Shown here in pieces: positions 29,497 to 32,177 of a stretch of DNA of 32,177 nucleotides; position 1 is the stretch's first letter; the number at the start of each line of letters is the position of its first letter. The position numbers and the translations under genes were made by a program. The notes beneath the pieces are model-generated. The model was not told the origin of the DNA, did no database searches, and saw only the letters and a program-made list of their open reading frames with translations. The stretch is from Paramacrobiotus richtersi (Eukaryota > Tardigrada > Eutardigrada > Parachela > Macrobiotidae): the NCBI GenBank assembly GCA_034698045.1, contig JAQGAU010000276.1, positions 1-32,177 on the forward strand, written 5' to 3'.

Positions 29497-32177
29497 ATGA
29501 AGGTCTATCTGGCTGCTTTCGCTCTGCTCCTGTTCGTCCTGTGCGGTAAGTTATATGTGAAACACGATTTCGTACAATTTTTTAAATATTTTAATTCAGC
29601 TTATCTCAGTTTATCTCAGCAGTCGCTGCCAGTTCCTGCGCGCCAACATTTAGTTTTAAAACGAATTCTTCAGAGTAACTACTGAATTTGAAAACATTTT
29701 AATGTGGAAATTCGCTGTTAGCTAGCTGGCTCATAATCAGTAAAACTTTCCGACTGATTTATTAGTACAAGCACTGCCCTAGCACTATGTACAGTAGTTC
29801 ACTGCCCTAGCACTATGTGCAGTAGTTACTTGATACACAGTTCATATTATAACTTATACTCTCCCTTCTCCCATTTTGGTCGGGAGAGGTCTCCTCATTC
29901 GCTACTCTACGTATAATTTTTGCCTATAGGTCTAAAAACACCTAAAATGGCGCTGGGGGTCCATCGCGTGTTGATTTTTTGCAAACGTGTTCTGACGAAT
30001 TCTAAAAAATTTTCAAACTTTGTTTTTTCAAATACGACATGGCGATCGCTCCGTATGGCAGTATTATATTGACTGCAGAGATATATTGCACCCGGCGCGT
30101 GGGGCAGCTTCGTGCAGCAAATTATTGCCACGTGGATACGGTGCGTTCGATTTTCGAATTACGATTGTCCGGAGTGTATGTAAATCTCTACAGATACAAG
30201 TGTGAATGTAAATGTAAAGGTCTGAACCGGGAGCATCACAGTGGAACAGTGTTGTAATGCGGCGGTAATGCAAACGGCCGAAGCGATTCAAGGTCTTCAA
30301 TGTTTAAGCGTAACGCAAAAAGGGACGTTGACAACCGTTTTTGAGTGCAGCGATAACCGCCAGTTTTCTTAATACTGTCGTCGAATCTAATCAGAACCAC
30401 AATTGTAACCTGTAGATCAGTCGGTTTTTTTTGAAACAAATTTCCAAAAAATTAGCGATATGCAAGCAAAGGGGAGAATCACTTTTTACGACAAGAGCTT
30501 CTTCCATTAATATTACTTTATATTACTTTCACGATTTCATTACTAGTTAAGCGCACTCGCTATTTGCGAGCGCTGCATGACCAAAGCCATAAGAGGGCTC
30601 GCTAAATTTTTTTCGGAACGCATCCGGTACCGTAGCTGACTGGATCGGCAACACATCCATATATGTCACTATGGAGTCACTCGCCCACTACTATTGTACT
30701 GCTGCGCATACATTTGGTAGGGTAACCGACGGGAGAGACAACAAACCCATATTTGTTGAGCAGACGCGCCAATTACTGCCATGTCATTGCGCAGTGCTTT
30801 CAGTACCGCGACCGACGGGACGGGGCAAAATATCTAGTTTCACTGAATACTGAGAATTCGCACTGTACTACTATTGAAATTTTTGAAATTTTTTTTTGAA
30901 ATATTATTATTGTGTTATTTTGAAATTTTTCCGGTAACGCGACTGAAGGGAGGGACAAAAGATCCAGTTTCGTTGAATATAGGTAGCCTATTGTGTTATT
31001 GAGCAATACTTCCGGTACCGGCAATACTTCCTGTACCGTGACCGATGGGACGGGACAAAATATCGAGTTTCTTTAAATATTGAGGACTCGCACTCTGTTA
31101 CTGTGTTACTGAGCAATACTTCCGGTACCGTGACCTACGGGACAGGACAGAACATCCAGTTCCTTTGAATACGGGGGACTCGAGCTCTACTACTGTGCGC
31201 AATACTTCCGGTACCGTGACCGACGGGACGGGACACATGTAGTTTCATGAATATAGAGGACACACTCTATTACTATTTTTTTGCAAAATACTACCCGTGC
31301 CGTACCCGACGGACGGATCAACTATTTACTTCCATTGAATATTGATGACGGGCATTCTACTACTGCGTTAGTGCGAAATACTTCCGGTACCGTGACCGAC
31401 GGGACGAACAAAGCATCGTTTTTATTGCATCATTTTTAATGTAGAGGACCTTTGGTCCGCTTCTGTCAAAACGTGTAATGCATGTTCGCTCGTAAAAAAT
31501 CTTCTAAAGGAATTACGTTTTGCTCGGGAAGTACAGTAAAGCACAGCCTCTCTGAAACAGCGAGCTCGCTAGCCACGCGCGGCTCTACGTGTTCCCACCG
31601 AGGCCGTAGGCCGAGGTGGGACTTGTAACGATAAGTTACGCTTGTTTTACGTCTGTTATTACTGCTTCGTGATGTGCTAAATGGTTGCGGCAATTAATTG
31701 CACAAATTATCACTGTCCGAAGTTTGGGCGCACGATTCAACACTCCCAAGCTGAGCTTTCTGGACACTTAGCTTTGAAAACGGCAGAACAGTTTTTGTAA
31801 CTGTACACCGACTCTGAAATGTATACATGCGTTAGATTAAATTGTCAAAGATTTGAAGCATTTGCTCTGCTTGCTGCTTTTCCGGTTCCGTATGGACGAG
31901 TCTTACCATTAAAGACAAAAAGCAGTCTGTCGTTCCATGTCGCAATGCTTCGACAGATAAAATTCCATGATCCGTGCCAGTTATGAGTTGGCTGTTATAT
32001 TCTGAACATGAACTGTTTTACAGAAGTTCCCAGCACTTCCGGCTACAAACTCGCGCGTCCCCTCCGCCGACCCGCCTACTCCCGTTTCGTCCGTCAAGTC
32101 AAGCCCGCCGCCGACGACGAAGAGGAAGCGGATGACGAGGCGCCGGCCAAGCCCGCCCCCGCCAAGGGAGGCGCGTC
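29497..32177 (+). CDS. Small secreted acidic protein, copy 2 (3' end beyond window)
   Basis: Exon 1, 29497–29545, is a signal peptide (MKVYLAAFALLLFVLC) of the same 49 nt as copy 1. Exon 2 begins at 32024 after TTTTACAG and is open to the window edge. The intron is phase 1, as in copy 1, but 2478 nt long. The mature part begins EVPSTSGYKL, then RPLRRP, RFVRQVKPAADDEEE and an Ala/Pro/Lys-rich stretch, closely following copy 1 (DVPGTSGTKL, RPLRKP, RPVRQTKPAADDEEE). It is therefore a tandem duplicate of the same unrecognised family. The C-terminal half is outside the window. Confidence 0.85.
29772..29827. repeat. 28-bp tandem duplication
   Basis: Two head-to-tail copies (29772–29799 and 29800–29827) differ at one base (TGTAC against TGTGC). 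They lie in intron 1 of secreted-protein gene 2, and the near-identity indicates a recent event. Confidence 0.9.
30610..31410. repeat. Minisatellite, period about 85–92 bp, in intron 1 of secreted-protein gene 2
   Basis: The phrase CTTCCGGTACCGTGACCGAC or a variant recurs near 31008, 31026 (a partial unit before it), 31118, 31203, 31289 and 31380, with older copies near 30620, 30719, 30799 and 30930. Each is followed by GGGACGGGACAAAAT-like sequence, an A/T-rich TTGAATAT part, GGACTCG and TACTACTGTG. That gives about nine diverged units. The right-hand copies are the most regular. Confidence 0.88.

Noticed and set aside
1..32177. CRISPR arrays, bacterial operons, tRNA/rRNA genes, intact transposons or viral genes
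   Set aside because: None seen by eye. The tandem repeats present lack spacer-repeat structure, and no transposase or reverse-transcriptase motif was found in the translations.

Overview
This is animal nuclear DNA. Protein-coding genes are split by short GT–AG introns (mostly about 50–130 nt, a few longer). They encode animal-type proteins: a natriuretic-peptide-type receptor guanylate cyclase, ionotropic-glutamate-receptor-like (IR-type) channels and a kinase–kelch protein. I see no bacterial operons, CRISPR arrays or tRNA genes. The compact introns and gene content suit a small ecdysozoan; a tardigrade (Hypsibius/Ramazzottius type) is my best guess, by inference only.

Layout. (1) Position 1–303 (+) is the 3' end of a proline-rich protein. 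(2) Position 1.4–18.6 kb holds a minus-strand cluster of two unrelated families that were duplicated together. They are IR-type channels (intact at 1415–2985 and 12041–13721, one-exon relic at 18378–18544) and a three-exon family of Ser/Thr-rich secreted or membrane-anchored proteins that I do not recognise (intact at 4363–5552 and 16226–17628, decayed copy at 14452–15074). Copies share intron positions and phases, and pieces of flanking DNA are duplicated too. (3) Position 7391–9944 (−) lies between the two halves of the cluster and encodes a protein kinase fused to kelch repeats, with atypical kinase motifs. (4) Position 19052–24520 (−) is a complete receptor guanylate cyclase. I resolved it into 20 exons that join in frame to 1100 residues, including one GC–AG intron. 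(5) Position 24.5–26.9 kb is intergenic and carries a perfect 14-bp-arm palindrome. (6) Position 26.9–32.2 kb (+) is a tandem pair of TATA-driven genes for small secreted acidic/low-complexity proteins. The second runs off the window, and its large first intron contains a minisatellite with a period of about 90 bp.

How the genes may work together. The alternating channel/membrane-protein array suggests, without proving, that the two families are co-expressed or co-selected, perhaps as a receptor with an auxiliary or cell-surface partner. The receptor cyclase next to it is also a sensory or peptide-signalling type of protein, so much of the window concerns reception at the cell surface. Channel copy A keeps the Thr/Arg pair that binds amino-acid ligands in iGluRs and copy B has lost it, so the two copies probably do not sense the same ligand.

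Exon boundaries were read by eye from splice consensus, phase and paralogue comparison. No alignment or database search was run.
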